DNA from: an uncultured Prevotellaceae bacterium
GTDB lineage: Bacteria > Bacteroidota > Bacteroidia > Bacteroidales > Muribaculaceae
NCBI GenBank assembly: GCA_900318645.1
Contig: ONLH01000033.1
Location: 1 to 49,358, forward strand
Length of the DNA stretch: 49,358 bases
Direction: 5' to 3'
This document shows, in pieces, positions 43,418 through 49,358 of this stretch (positions are counted from its first letter, which is position 1; each line of letters begins with the position of its first letter). The translations under genes and the position numbers were made by a program. Below the pieces are notes generated by a model. That model had not been told where the DNA came from. It did no database searches and saw only the letters and a list, made by a program, of their open reading frames with translations.

Positions 43418-44731
43418 ATGGGACGTTTAGTAGCAATCGTGGGAAGGCCCAACGTGGGCAAGTCAACACTGTTCAACCGCCTGACTCAAACGCGCGCCGC
43501 CATCGTCAACGACACCAGCGGCACGACACGCGATCGCCAGTACGGCAAGATGGAATGGAACGGCATGGAAATGTCGGTCGTCGATACCGGTGGATGGGTC
43601 GTGAACAGCGAGGACATCTTTGAGGAAGAGATCAACAAGCAGGTACAGCTCGCCATCGAGGAGGCCGATGTCATCCTCTTTGTCGTGGACATCAAGAACG
43701 GCATTACCGACCTTGACGACCACGTCGCCGACATCCTGCGCCGCACCTCCAAACCGGTCATCGTCGTGGCCAACAAGGACGACAACAACCAGAGCATGTA
43801 TGCCGAGGCCGAGTTCTACGCCCTCGGACTCGGGCAACCGTTCTCCATCTCGGCCATCAACGGTACTGGCACGGGAGACCTGCTCGACGAGGTTGTCAAG
43901 CAGATGCCCGAGAAGGCCAATGAGGACATCGACGAGGAACTGCCCCGATTTGCCATCGTCGGCCGCCCCAACGCCGGCAAGTCGTCGCTGGTCAACTCGC
44001 TCATGGACGAGGAGCGCAACATCGTCACCGATATCGCCGGAACCACGCGCGACAGCATCTACTCGCGCTACAACAAGTTCGGCTTTGACTTCTACCTCGT
44101 GGACACCGCCGGTATCCGCAAGAAGAACAAGGTGAACGAGGACATCGAGTATTACTCGGTGCTGCGTTCCATCCGCGCCATCGAGAACAGCGACGTGTGC
44201 ATCCTGCTCATCGACGCCACCCGCGGCATCGAGTCCCAGGACGTGAACATCTTCTCCATCATCCAGAAGAACCGCAAGGGTCTCGTCGTGCTCGTCAACA
44301 AATGGGACATCGCCCTGGACAAGTCACAGAAGGCCTTCGACCACTTCGAGGCCACCATCCGTGACCGTTTCGCGCCGTTTACCGATTTCCCCATCATCTT
44401 TGGCTCGGCGGTCACCAAGCAGCGCATCCACAAGGTGCTGCAGACGGCCATCGACGTCTATAACAACCGTCGCATTACCATCCCCACCTCGCAGCTCAAC
44501 AACGTGCTGCAGGCCGACATCCAGGCCTATCCGCCACCCGCTGTCAAGGGAAAGTATGTCAAGATCAAGTACATCACCATGTTGAAGGGAGCCAACGTGC
44601 CCACGTTCATCTTCTTCTGCAACCTACCGCAATGGGTAAAGGACCCCTACAAGCGCTACTTGGAGAACAAAATCCGCGAGCACTGGAACCTGTTTGGTAC
44701 CCCCATCAACATCTTCTTTAGGGAAAAATAA
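43418..44731 (+). CDS. der: GTPase Der (EngA)
   Basis: This 437-residue protein has two tandem GTPase domains and acts in 50S subunit assembly. The first G1 is [12 protein letters not shown], with DTGG and NKDD. The second G1 is [12 protein letters not shown] (near residue 181), with DTAG and NKWD. The KH-like C-terminal domain follows ([20 protein letters not shown]). All motifs are intact and the length is normal. It is the last gene of the DUF177-der run. Confidence 0.97.
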   Translation: MGRLVAIVGRPNVGKSTLFNRLTQTRAAIVNDTSGTTRDRQYGKMEWNGMEMSVVDTGGWVVNSEDIFEEEINKQVQLAIEEADVILFVVDIKNGITDLDDHVADILRRTSKPVIVVANKDDNNQSMYAEAEFYALGLGQPFSISAINGTGTGDLLDEVVKQMPEKANEDIDEELPRFAIVGRPNAGKSSLVNSLMDEERNIVTDIAGTTRDSIYSRYNKFGFDFYLVDTAGIRKKNKVNEDIEYYSVLRSIRAIENSDVCILLIDATRGIESQDVNIFSIIQKNRKGLVVLVNKWDIALDKSQKAFDHFEATIRDRFAPFTDFPIIFGSAVTKQRIHKVLQTAIDVYNNRRITIPTSQLNNVLQADIQAYPPPAVKGKYVKIKYITMLKGANVPTFIFFCNLPQWVKDPYKRYLENKIREHWNLFGTPINIFFREK

Positions 44732-44765
44732 ACTGTTACAAAAAAAATACAGGTTTTTCATTGAG

Positions 44766-44804
44766 GCACATCCATCTGTTTTTCAGCAAGTTGGATGTGC
44801 TTTT
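44766..44804 (+). terminator. Intrinsic terminator of der
   Basis: GCACATCCA at 44766 pairs with TGGATGTGC at 44792 (9 bp), and TTTT follows. It lies 34 bases after the stop codon. Confidence 0.8.
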
Positions 44805-44846
44805 CAAAAATTATCTGGAATTTATATTCTAAAACATAAAAAAATA

Positions 44847-44879
44847 TTTGGTGTATTATAAACTTTCTTATTAACTTTG
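44847..44879 (+). promoter_or_regulatory. Bacteroidota promoter (TTTG / TAACTTTG) with no protein gene behind it
   Basis: TTTG at 44847 and TAACTTTG at 44872 are 21 bases apart. The next coding start is about 250 bases away, beyond a terminator and another promoter. Confidence 0.75.
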
Positions 44880-44885
44880 CACTCA

Positions 44886-45024
44886 GAAAATGTAAACAAT
44901 CTTAATTGATTCTCTAACGAGAGTCAAATTCATAGCGTAATAAGAAAAAGAAATAAACTAATATATACTTGAATTTTGGTTATGAAGATGGTGTACTTTT
45001 GTGAAAAAGTACACTTTCGCTTTT
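44886..45024 (+). ncRNA. Candidate small RNA (about 135-140 nt)
   Basis: It is bracketed by a consensus promoter (44847-44879) and a perfect 10-bp terminator stem (GTGTACTTTT 44991 with AAAAGTACAC 45005), followed by TTTCGCTTTTT. An internal hairpin GATTCTC/GAGAGTC (44918-44935) has a TAAC loop. No ORF longer than a few codons fits. It could also be a transcribed leader that attenuates the gene at 45127, but that gene has its own promoter. No known RNA family is recognised. Confidence 0.55.
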
Positions 45025-45049
45025 TATATACCCCCTCTTTGACAAAAAA

Positions 45050-45077
45050 CTGAAATCCTGAAACTGAAATCTGAAAA
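45050..45077 (+). repeat. Short heptanucleotide array, CTGAAAT family (4 units)
   Basis: CTGAAAT, CCTGAAA, CTGAAAT, CTGAAAA lie between the candidate small RNA and the next promoter. Each unit contains TGA. Confidence 0.6.
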
Positions 45078-45085
45078 CAAATTAC

Positions 45086-45093
45086 TATCTTTG
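45086..45093 (+). promoter_or_regulatory. Bacteroidota -7 promoter element
   Basis: TATCTTTG lies 33 bases upstream of the coiled-coil gene. Confidence 0.65.
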
Positions 45094-45126
45094 CCCTCAC
45101 AATTCAACTTTTAAAACCGGATAGCA

Positions 45127-45831
45127 ATGAAAAGAATTAAATTGATGGTCATTACACTGACCTTGATGACTATGGCGGCCATGACCCCCAACGCAATGGC
45201 CCAGCAGACAACGCCTGACGTACAACAGCTCGAAAAAGACATCGAGCAGCACGAGAAAAACATCCAGGAGAAGGAAGCTGCCATCAAGGAACTAGAGAAC
45301 CGCATCGATGATCTCAAGTCCCAGCTCAAGGAACTTGAAAGCCAGAAGAAAGCACTGGAAAAGGAAATCAAGACCGAGACCAAGACCCGCAAAGAGAAAT
45401 TCGCCAAACGCGACGATATGGTCTATGACCAGGAAATCGTTGATGTGTTGTACAACCCCTTCAACAAGGAGGATGTCGATGATGCGCTCGCCAGCTTCGA
45501 GGGCATGGAAACCAAGGATGTACTCAAGAAGAAAGAGCTCATCGAGAAATATGGCGAATACACCAAGGACCTGAGAGACTGCCTCGAGAAGCAGAAGACC
45601 GCTCTCGCCAAGACCAAGTGGGCTTACCAGTCATCGACCAGCGACGTTTATAAGAAGTTTGAAAAAGCCATCAAGGGCACCAAGTACTGGAAAGTCTACA
45701 ACAAGAAAGAGAAAAACGAGAGCATCGACTACCTGAACCGCGTCATGGACAAAATCATGCTCTTCAAGAACGACGGCCTCAAGGACGAGCGCAAACTCAA
45801 CGAAGCCATCAACATGCTCTACGCCAACTAA
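45127..45831 (+). CDS. Exported coiled-coil protein, unknown function
   Basis: This 234-residue protein has a signal peptide (about 1-25, MKRIKLMVITLTLMTMAA, ending NAMA). A long heptad-patterned coiled coil follows (residues about 33-95, rich in Lys/Glu, with LEKDIEQHEKNIQEKEAAIK). The C-terminal half is helical and charged (VLYNPFNKEDVDDALASF, EKAIKGTKYWKVYNKKEK). No enzymatic motif is visible. Periplasmic coiled-coil proteins of this size are often spacers or chaperone-like, but nothing here decides that. It has its own promoter and terminator, so it is monocistronic. Confidence 0.85.
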   Translation: MKRIKLMVITLTLMTMAAMTPNAMAQQTTPDVQQLEKDIEQHEKNIQEKEAAIKELENRIDDLKSQLKELESQKKALEKEIKTETKTRKEKFAKRDDMVYDQEIVDVLYNPFNKEDVDDALASFEGMETKDVLKKKELIEKYGEYTKDLRDCLEKQKTALAKTKWAYQSSTSDVYKKFEKAIKGTKYWKVYNKKEKNESIDYLNRVMDKIMLFKNDGLKDERKLNEAINMLYAN

Positions 45832-45866
45832 GCAAGAAGACCTAGAGTAGAGCAAGAAAGACAATC

Positions 45867-45926
45867 AGTACAACAGGCACAATCGCTTCTCACTAGACAG
45901 CCTTGTGTTTGTTGTACTTTTTGTTT
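45867..45926 (+). terminator. Terminator after the coiled-coil gene
   Basis: AGTACAACA at 45867 pairs with TGTTGTACT at 45910, with CACAA/TTGTG nested inside. TTTTTGTTTT follows. Confidence 0.65.
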
Positions 45927-45979
45927 TCATCCGTTCGTCCGTTTGTTCGTTTTGTACCATTAGTTTTAATTTTTTATAG

Positions 45980-45987
45980 TACCTTTG
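45980..45987 (+). promoter_or_regulatory. Bacteroidota -7 promoter element
   Basis: TACCTTTG lies 26 bases upstream of the short ORF at 46014. Confidence 0.65.
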
Positions 45988-46013
45988 TGGTTCAATGCTA
46001 TAATACCAGGCCA

Positions 46014-46118
46014 ATGATTACAGGAGAAATCAAAAATAGGATAGACAGTATTTGGGACACCTTTTGGACAGGTGGCATCACCAATTCCATGGCCGAGTTT
46101 AAGGAGAAATACCTGTAG
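46014..46118 (+). pseudogene. 34-codon relic of a type I restriction methyltransferase (HsdM) N-terminus
   Basis: The ORF begins MITGEIKNRIDSIWDTFWTG and continues GITN. This closely matches the conserved start of HsdM subunits of type I restriction-modification systems (MITGEL..IDxIWDxFWSGGI). It then diverges (SMAEFKEKYL) and stops. The rest of hsdM, with its SAM and NPPY motifs, is absent. A good promoter precedes it. Its stop codon ends 2 bases before the ATG of the HUH gene, so translating it could couple to that gene. It is either a relic captured at an insertion or deletion junction, or a leader peptide reused for coupling. The similarity is from memory of the family. Confidence 0.6.
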
Positions 46119-46120
46119 TC

Positions 46121-47266
46121 ATGATACAGACGTCCTATCGTCCCCGCAATCCAGGTCATGACTACTACGGTAGAGGGACCTACCTCATCACCCTGGTGGT
46201 GAGCGGGAGAGCACCGTTGCTTGGACGCTTGGGCGATGATGTCAGGCACCCCGAGGTCGTGTTGTCACCGCTGGGCGAAGCGGTGAAGCAGGCGTGGGAA
46301 ACCATCCCCGAGAAACAGGCATCTCACGGCAATCACGTGGCAGTACACGCCAGCGTCTGTATGCCCGACCATTTCCACGGCGTGCTTGAAGTGCTAGAGC
46401 CCATGCAGTGGAGCCTGGGCGATATCATGCAGGCCTTCAAGGCCGCCTGCACCAGCCACTGGCAGCGGCAACAGGGGCACGGCCCTTCCGTCAATCGCCC
46501 GATATCGGTCGATTGCCATAGCCCTCAAGCACCGGCATGGCTGCGCGAGAAGGCCCGCCTCTACGACAACGAGGGTGCCCTCATCCGTGCCATGTCCAAG
46601 CGACAGCGGCAGGAATATTACGCACTGGTGGGCAGGGAGCAGCGACCACTGTTCGACGACAATTACGACGACACGGTGTGCCTCGACCAGCGGCACCGCG
46701 AGGCGATGATCGGCTACGTTCACGACAACCCGCGACGCGCCATCCTGCGGCGCGTCTTGCCCCAGTTGATGCAGCGCAGCCTGCATGTCCAAATCGGAGG
46801 GCGCGACTATGGCACCTTCGGCAATCTCTTCCTGCTGCGATGGCCCGGCAAGGTGCAGGTGCAATGCCACCGCCGGCATCCCGTTACCAGAGAGCCCTAC
46901 GAGACCACGGCCGACTATGCCCGCCAGCATCAGCAATGGGTGGATGCCATCATGCAAGGAGCCACCGTCATTGTCACCCCCGGCATCTCAAAAGGCGAAC
47001 TGATGATGAAAAACGAATGCCTCAACAACGGTTACCCCATCATCCATATCCAGAAAGAACCCATCACCACCTATTGGAAACCCGAGCGGATGCGATTTGA
47101 GGCCTGCGCTAACGGCAGCCTGCTCATTCTTGCACCTTGGGGACTCGATGCGATGGCGGCGGTCAACGGGGTGCCTGCCGACAGCGACTATAGCCGTTTC
47201 CATAACATGAACCATCTTGCTGCCGAAATCTGCGCCTTCGACGGCAATGCCTCCATCTTGAGATAA
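46121..47266 (+). CDS. HUH (Y1) transposase-like protein with C-terminal Rossmann/SLOG-like domain
   Basis: This is a 381-residue protein. The N-terminal half (about 10-215) matches the Y1/REP-associated tyrosine transposase group: GTYLITLVVSGR (strand 1), HASVCMPDHFHGVLEV with the metal-binding His84-x-His86 pair, SLGDIMQAFKAACT and the tyrosine-bearing IGYVHDNPRRAIL segment (Tyr199 a candidate nucleophile). The C-terminal half (about 225-381) is not part of classic IS200/RAYT proteins. It has YGTFGNLFLL, GATVIVTPGISKGELMMK, NGYPIIHIQKE and GSLLILAPWG, which resembles a DprA/SLOG-type Rossmann fold. No inverted repeats of an IS flank it. A domesticated single-strand nuclease is an alternative to an active transposase. 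The N-terminal assignment is firm and the C-terminal one tentative. Confidence 0.75.
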   Translation: MIQTSYRPRNPGHDYYGRGTYLITLVVSGRAPLLGRLGDDVRHPEVVLSPLGEAVKQAWETIPEKQASHGNHVAVHASVCMPDHFHGVLEVLEPMQWSLGDIMQAFKAACTSHWQRQQGHGPSVNRPISVDCHSPQAPAWLREKARLYDNEGALIRAMSKRQRQEYYALVGREQRPLFDDNYDDTVCLDQRHREAMIGYVHDNPRRAILRRVLPQLMQRSLHVQIGGRDYGTFGNLFLLRWPGKVQVQCHRRHPVTREPYETTADYARQHQQWVDAIMQGATVIVTPGISKGELMMKNECLNNGYPIIHIQKEPITTYWKPERMRFEACANGSLLILAPWGLDAMAAVNGVPADSDYSRFHNMNHLAAEICAFDGNASILR

Positions 47267-47315
47267 AAAACCAAGCATGAACCCAGGATAAAGTCATGAG
47301 CTGGATTTTGGTTCA

Positions 47316-47367
47316 TTTCGTTCATTTCATTTTCTATTATATATATAAAGAAATGAAATGAACGAAA
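47316..47367. repeat. Perfect 17-bp inverted repeat downstream of the HUH gene
   Basis: TTTCGTTCATTTCATTT at 47316 is exactly reverse-complementary to 47351-47367, around an 18-base AT loop. It starts 50 bases after the HUH gene stop. No T-run follows on either strand, so it is not a standard terminator. Confidence 0.7.
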
Positions 47368-47405
47368 CAAAAATCGCCGGCAACATCATGTGTCGGCGAT
47401 TCTTG

Positions 47406-47479
47406 TGGTCCCACTTGGGCTTGAACCAAGGACTCCCTGATTATGAGTCAGGTGCTCTAACCAACTGAGCTATAGGACC
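47406..47479 (-). tRNA. tRNA with anticodon CAT (elongator Met or Ile2)
   Basis: The minus strand gives a full cloverleaf: acceptor GGTCCTA/TGGGACC (one GU), D-arm GCTC/GAGC, anticodon stem CCTGA/TCAGG with loop CTCATAA, and T-arm CTTGG/CCAAG with TTCAAGC. The paired position 1-72 (G-C) argues against initiator tRNA. Whether it is elongator Met or lysidine-type Ile cannot be settled here. CCA is not encoded. Confidence 0.93.
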
Positions 47480-47715
47480 GGCTTGCGGTGGCATTGCCAT
47501 GCAAAGCGGGTGCAAAGTTAGTAAATTATCACGACATGGCAACGGGTATCAGATATTTTTTTCTTTTTCGGAAAAAATTATTCTTGTTCCAGAATAATTA
47601 TAGAACCATAACGGACAAGAAACCTATCATGAGTTTACAGAAAAATGTTGTTTTTCACATTTTTTAAATATCTTGATTGCTTTTATTAGAGAAATATTTA
47701 GTTAATTTGCATCGT

Positions 47716-47832
47716 CTTTAAAAGACATATAAAGAGAGAACGTGAAAAGTAAAAATGCTTTTATGGGGTAAATATAGTTTTCAAGTATTAGTAATTATGA
47801 GGGTCTCAGCAGTGAATGCTCGGACCTTTTTT
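47716..47832 (+). ncRNA. Candidate small RNA (about 117 nt)
   Basis: A promoter-like element (TTAATTTG at 47702, one base short of consensus, with TTG 22 bases upstream) precedes a gene-free stretch. The stretch ends in a 10-bp terminator stem (GGTCTCAGCA 47802 with TGCTCGGACC 47817, one mismatch) and six T. A small GTCTT/AAGAC hairpin lies at the 5' end. The transcript would face the end of the minus-strand wbqC gene. An Rfam comparison, for example with the Bacteroidales-1 and 6S models, would be decisive. Confidence 0.5.
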
Positions 47833-47856
47833 CTTTCCCTTTTCTGATCTCACTTC

Positions 47857-48510
47857 CTAATCTCCGGTCACCATTGCCATCAGCGTGAAGATGCCTTCTC
47901 GCCCCATATTCATCATCAGGTCAAGAATGCTCAGGTCGGCCTTGAAGCCCGTGGTGCCCTTCCACATCTGGTAATACTCGACATCGGTGAGAGGGAGGTT
48001 GTCGGCCTTCTTCATGGCGATGCGTCCCCTCAGGTCCAGTGCATCAGCCTTGTCGCCCTGCCCCACTTCATCCAGGTATCGGGTCATCAATGGCAGGTCC
48101 ATGAAATCGACGATCACCGCATGCAGTTGGCTATTGAACTCATGCAGGTAGCGCTGCGACCCGTTGATGACGCGCGACAGGTCATCGGCGACATAGTCAA
48201 AATAAGGCGAACGGCCGTAAGCCGAGAACAAGGCGCCCCAATGCAGGCGACGCCAATCGCCATGCTCCGAGATGAGCACATCGCGCAACGGGGTCATCAT
48301 GTTGTTGGTAGAGCCGACAAGAGGGACGGTGAGCGTCTGCACTCCGTTAGGACCGTCGATGCGGTAGCGATGGTGACTGTGGCGCAGGGGCAGGTGCTTC
48401 TCCCCCAGGTCAACCAGCAGGTGACCCGACTGCACGGCCGCCGCATAGCATCGCACACTGGCGGCACACATGCTGCCCATCACAACGGATATTGCCGACG
48501 ATTCAAGCAT
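47857..48510 (-). CDS. WbqC family protein
   Basis: This 217-residue protein matches the WbqC-like family (found in O-antigen and surface glycan regions of some bacteria; biochemical role unsettled). Family marks are a His/Arg-rich early block (KHLPLRHSHHRYRIDGPNG), TLTVPLVGST, HGDWRRLHWGALFSAYGRSP with YFDY, and a Leu-rich C-terminus (LSILDLMMNMG). The start was set at the ATG at 48510; an upstream TTG would add four residues. It follows lepB by a 40-base spacer made of a heptad array and is probably co-transcribed with it. Confidence 0.85.
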   Translation of the reverse strand: MLESSAISVVMGSMCAASVRCYAAAVQSGHLLVDLGEKHLPLRHSHHRYRIDGPNGVQTLTVPLVGSTNNMMTPLRDVLISEHGDWRRLHWGALFSAYGRSPYFDYVADDLSRVINGSQRYLHEFNSQLHAVIVDFMDLPLMTRYLDEVGQGDKADALDLRGRIAMKKADNLPLTDVEYYQMWKGTTGFKADLSILDLMMNMGREGIFTLMAMVTGD

Positions 48511-48522
48511 TGAAAATAGCAA

Positions 48523-48550
48523 CTAACACCTAAAACCTAACGCCTAACAC
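48523..48550 (-). repeat. Intergenic heptanucleotide array, GTGTTAG family (4 units)
   Basis: On the minus strand GTGTTAG, GCGTTAG, GTTTTAG, GTGTTAG follow the lepB TAG stop codon with no gap. The stop codon itself continues the TTAG phase only in part. Every unit contains TAG. Confidence 0.8.
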
Positions 48551-49358
48551 CTACTTATCCTGATTAGGCTTCTTGAAGATGCGGTTCCAACGGATGCCGC
48601 CGTTAAAGAGGCTGTGGTCCTTGTCAAAGGAGATGAGGATGATGGAGGGAGTGCCCACGATATGATCCTCGGGGACAAAGCCCCAGTAGCGGGAGTCAAG
48701 CGAATTGTCGCGGTTGTCGCCCTGCATCCAGTAGTAATCCATCTTGAAAGTATAGCTCGTCGAGGGCGTGCCGTTGATGAGAATCTGATTGCCTTTCACC
48801 TCCAGGGTGTTGCCCTCGTAGTTGCGGATGCAACGCGCATACAGCGGCAGGTTCTGCAAGGTCAAATCAATCTTGGCGCCCTTCTTGGGAATCCACACGG
48901 GGCCGTAATTGGCACGGGTCCATCCATAGTCCACGCCCACGGGATAGGTCCTCATCGTCTCGCTCTGGTCGGGAACCACCCGCAAGACTGATTTCACCCA
49001 CGGCTTGGACTCCAGCGTCTTTTTCATCGCGGCAGTGAGCGGCAACCGATAGGAATTAGGCAAGAGCAGGGGCATGCCGTTTTCATCCATATTGGAATAC
49101 TTGCGGTCATCCATGCTGATGCCCAGCTCGTCAAACAGGTCGTCATCAATACGGGTGCCGTCGGTCTCGATATAGTAGCAATACTGCACGTTCTTGGGCT
49201 GCGGCAGCGCCTTGCCGTTGACATAGACGATGCCTCCCTTGATCTGCAGCGTCTCGCCAGGCAGACCCAGGCAACGCTTCACATAGTTGTCACGGCGGTC
49301 AACGGGACGATAGATGATGTCGCCGAAGACCTCCTTGTTGTTGTTAACCACATCGCGG
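48551..49358 (-). CDS. lepB: Signal peptidase I (5' end beyond window)
   Basis: This is the C-terminal 269 residues of an S26A signal peptidase, which removes signal peptides from exported proteins at the inner membrane. The frame is open to the right edge (codons for R-D-V-V before NNNKEVFGD), so the N-terminus with the membrane anchor and catalytic Ser box lies outside the window. The catalytic Lys is in DNYVKRCLGLPGE, and the late box GDNRDNSLDSRYWG is complete. A roughly 150-residue insert between these boxes (with DDDLFDELGISMDDRKYS) makes it longer than enterobacterial LepB, as is usual in Bacteroidota. wbqC follows on the same strand. Confidence 0.93.
   Translation of the reverse strand, partial: RDVVNNNKEVFGDIIYRPVDRRDNYVKRCLGLPGETLQIKGGIVYVNGKALPQPKNVQYCYYIETDGTRIDDDLFDELGISMDDRKYSNMDENGMPLLLPNSYRLPLTAAMKKTLESKPWVKSVLRVVPDQSETMRTYPVGVDYGWTRANYGPVWIPKKGAKIDLTLQNLPLYARCIRNYEGNTLEVKGNQILINGTPSTSYTFKMDYYWMQGDNRDNSLDSRYWGFVPEDHIVGTPSIILISFDKDHSLFNGGIRWNRIFKKPNQDK

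Noticed and set aside
45903-46118. Longer 71-codon version of the HsdM-like ORF
   Set aside because: The first 37 codons would cover the promoter element at 45980. The ATG at 46014 matches the HsdM start exactly.

Overview
The window is a chromosomal segment from a member of the order Bacteroidales, most likely a gut-type Prevotellaceae or Muribaculaceae relative. The evidence is: many promoters with the Bacteroidota -7 element TAnnTTTG, several with a TTTG/TTG element about 20 bases upstream; few Shine-Dalgarno sequences; BspA-type leucine-rich repeat surface proteins; a C10 (streptopain-like) protease; DUF2851, DUF4919 and WbqC proteins; and the gene order DUF177-rpmF-fabH-era-der. The species cannot be fixed from sequence reading alone.

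Region 1 (1-10.6 kb) is a co-directional minus-strand cluster of five exported repeat proteins: a DUF285/BspA protein that runs off the left edge, three LRR_5 proteins and one C10 cysteine protease fused to LRR_5 repeats. The last four end in a tandem dockerin-like calcium-binding module. Promoters and 3' ends have been copied between neighbours. Region 2 (10.6-11.9 kb) carries no protein gene. It holds a probable MITE with 22-bp inverted ends, a 94-bp tandem repeat present three times, and tRNA-Phe with its terminator. Copies of that terminator also lie behind two of the LRR genes. A second probable MITE sits at 8.8-9.1 kb.

Region 3 (11.9-16.7 kb) is a plus-strand run: a UbiA-family prenyltransferase resembling polyprenyl-phosphate phosphoribosyltransferases, a HAD phosphatase fused to a large multi-pass membrane domain of GT-C character, and a DUF2851 protein. 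The first two could together make and use a polyprenyl-phospho-pentose sugar donor. Region 4 (16.7-23.0 kb, minus strand) has two more secreted dockerin-tailed proteins, the bifunctional penicillin-binding protein PBP1A and a family 2 glycosyltransferase.

Region 5 (23.2-34.5 kb, plus strand) contains a Rieske-like lipoprotein, an NlpC/P60 hydrolase, an esterase/SMP-30-like fusion, a Rel/SpoT (p)ppGpp enzyme next to a PgpH-type c-di-AMP phosphodiesterase, a small membrane protein, a DUF4919 protein, an acyl-CoA synthetase and a small acidic lipoprotein. Region 6 (34.6-44.7 kb) is mostly housekeeping: nagB (minus), surE, gltX, an outer-membrane-type protein, waaA, DUF177, rpmF, fabH, era and der. 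Region 7 (44.7-49.4 kb) has two candidate small RNAs with promoter-like and terminator elements, a secreted coiled-coil protein, a short relic of a type I methyltransferase start coupled to an HUH (Y1) transposase-like gene with an unusual C-terminal domain, tRNA-Met(CAT), wbqC and the 3' part of lepB.

The most unusual pattern is a set of nine intergenic arrays with a strict 7-base period. Several sequence families are involved (TTAGAAG/TGAGGAG, TTAGACA, CTGACAA/CTGAAAA, GTGTTAG). Almost every unit carries a stop triplet on the strand of the flanking genes, and because 7 is not a multiple of 3 the stops fall in all three frames. Many arrays begin within a few bases of a stop codon.
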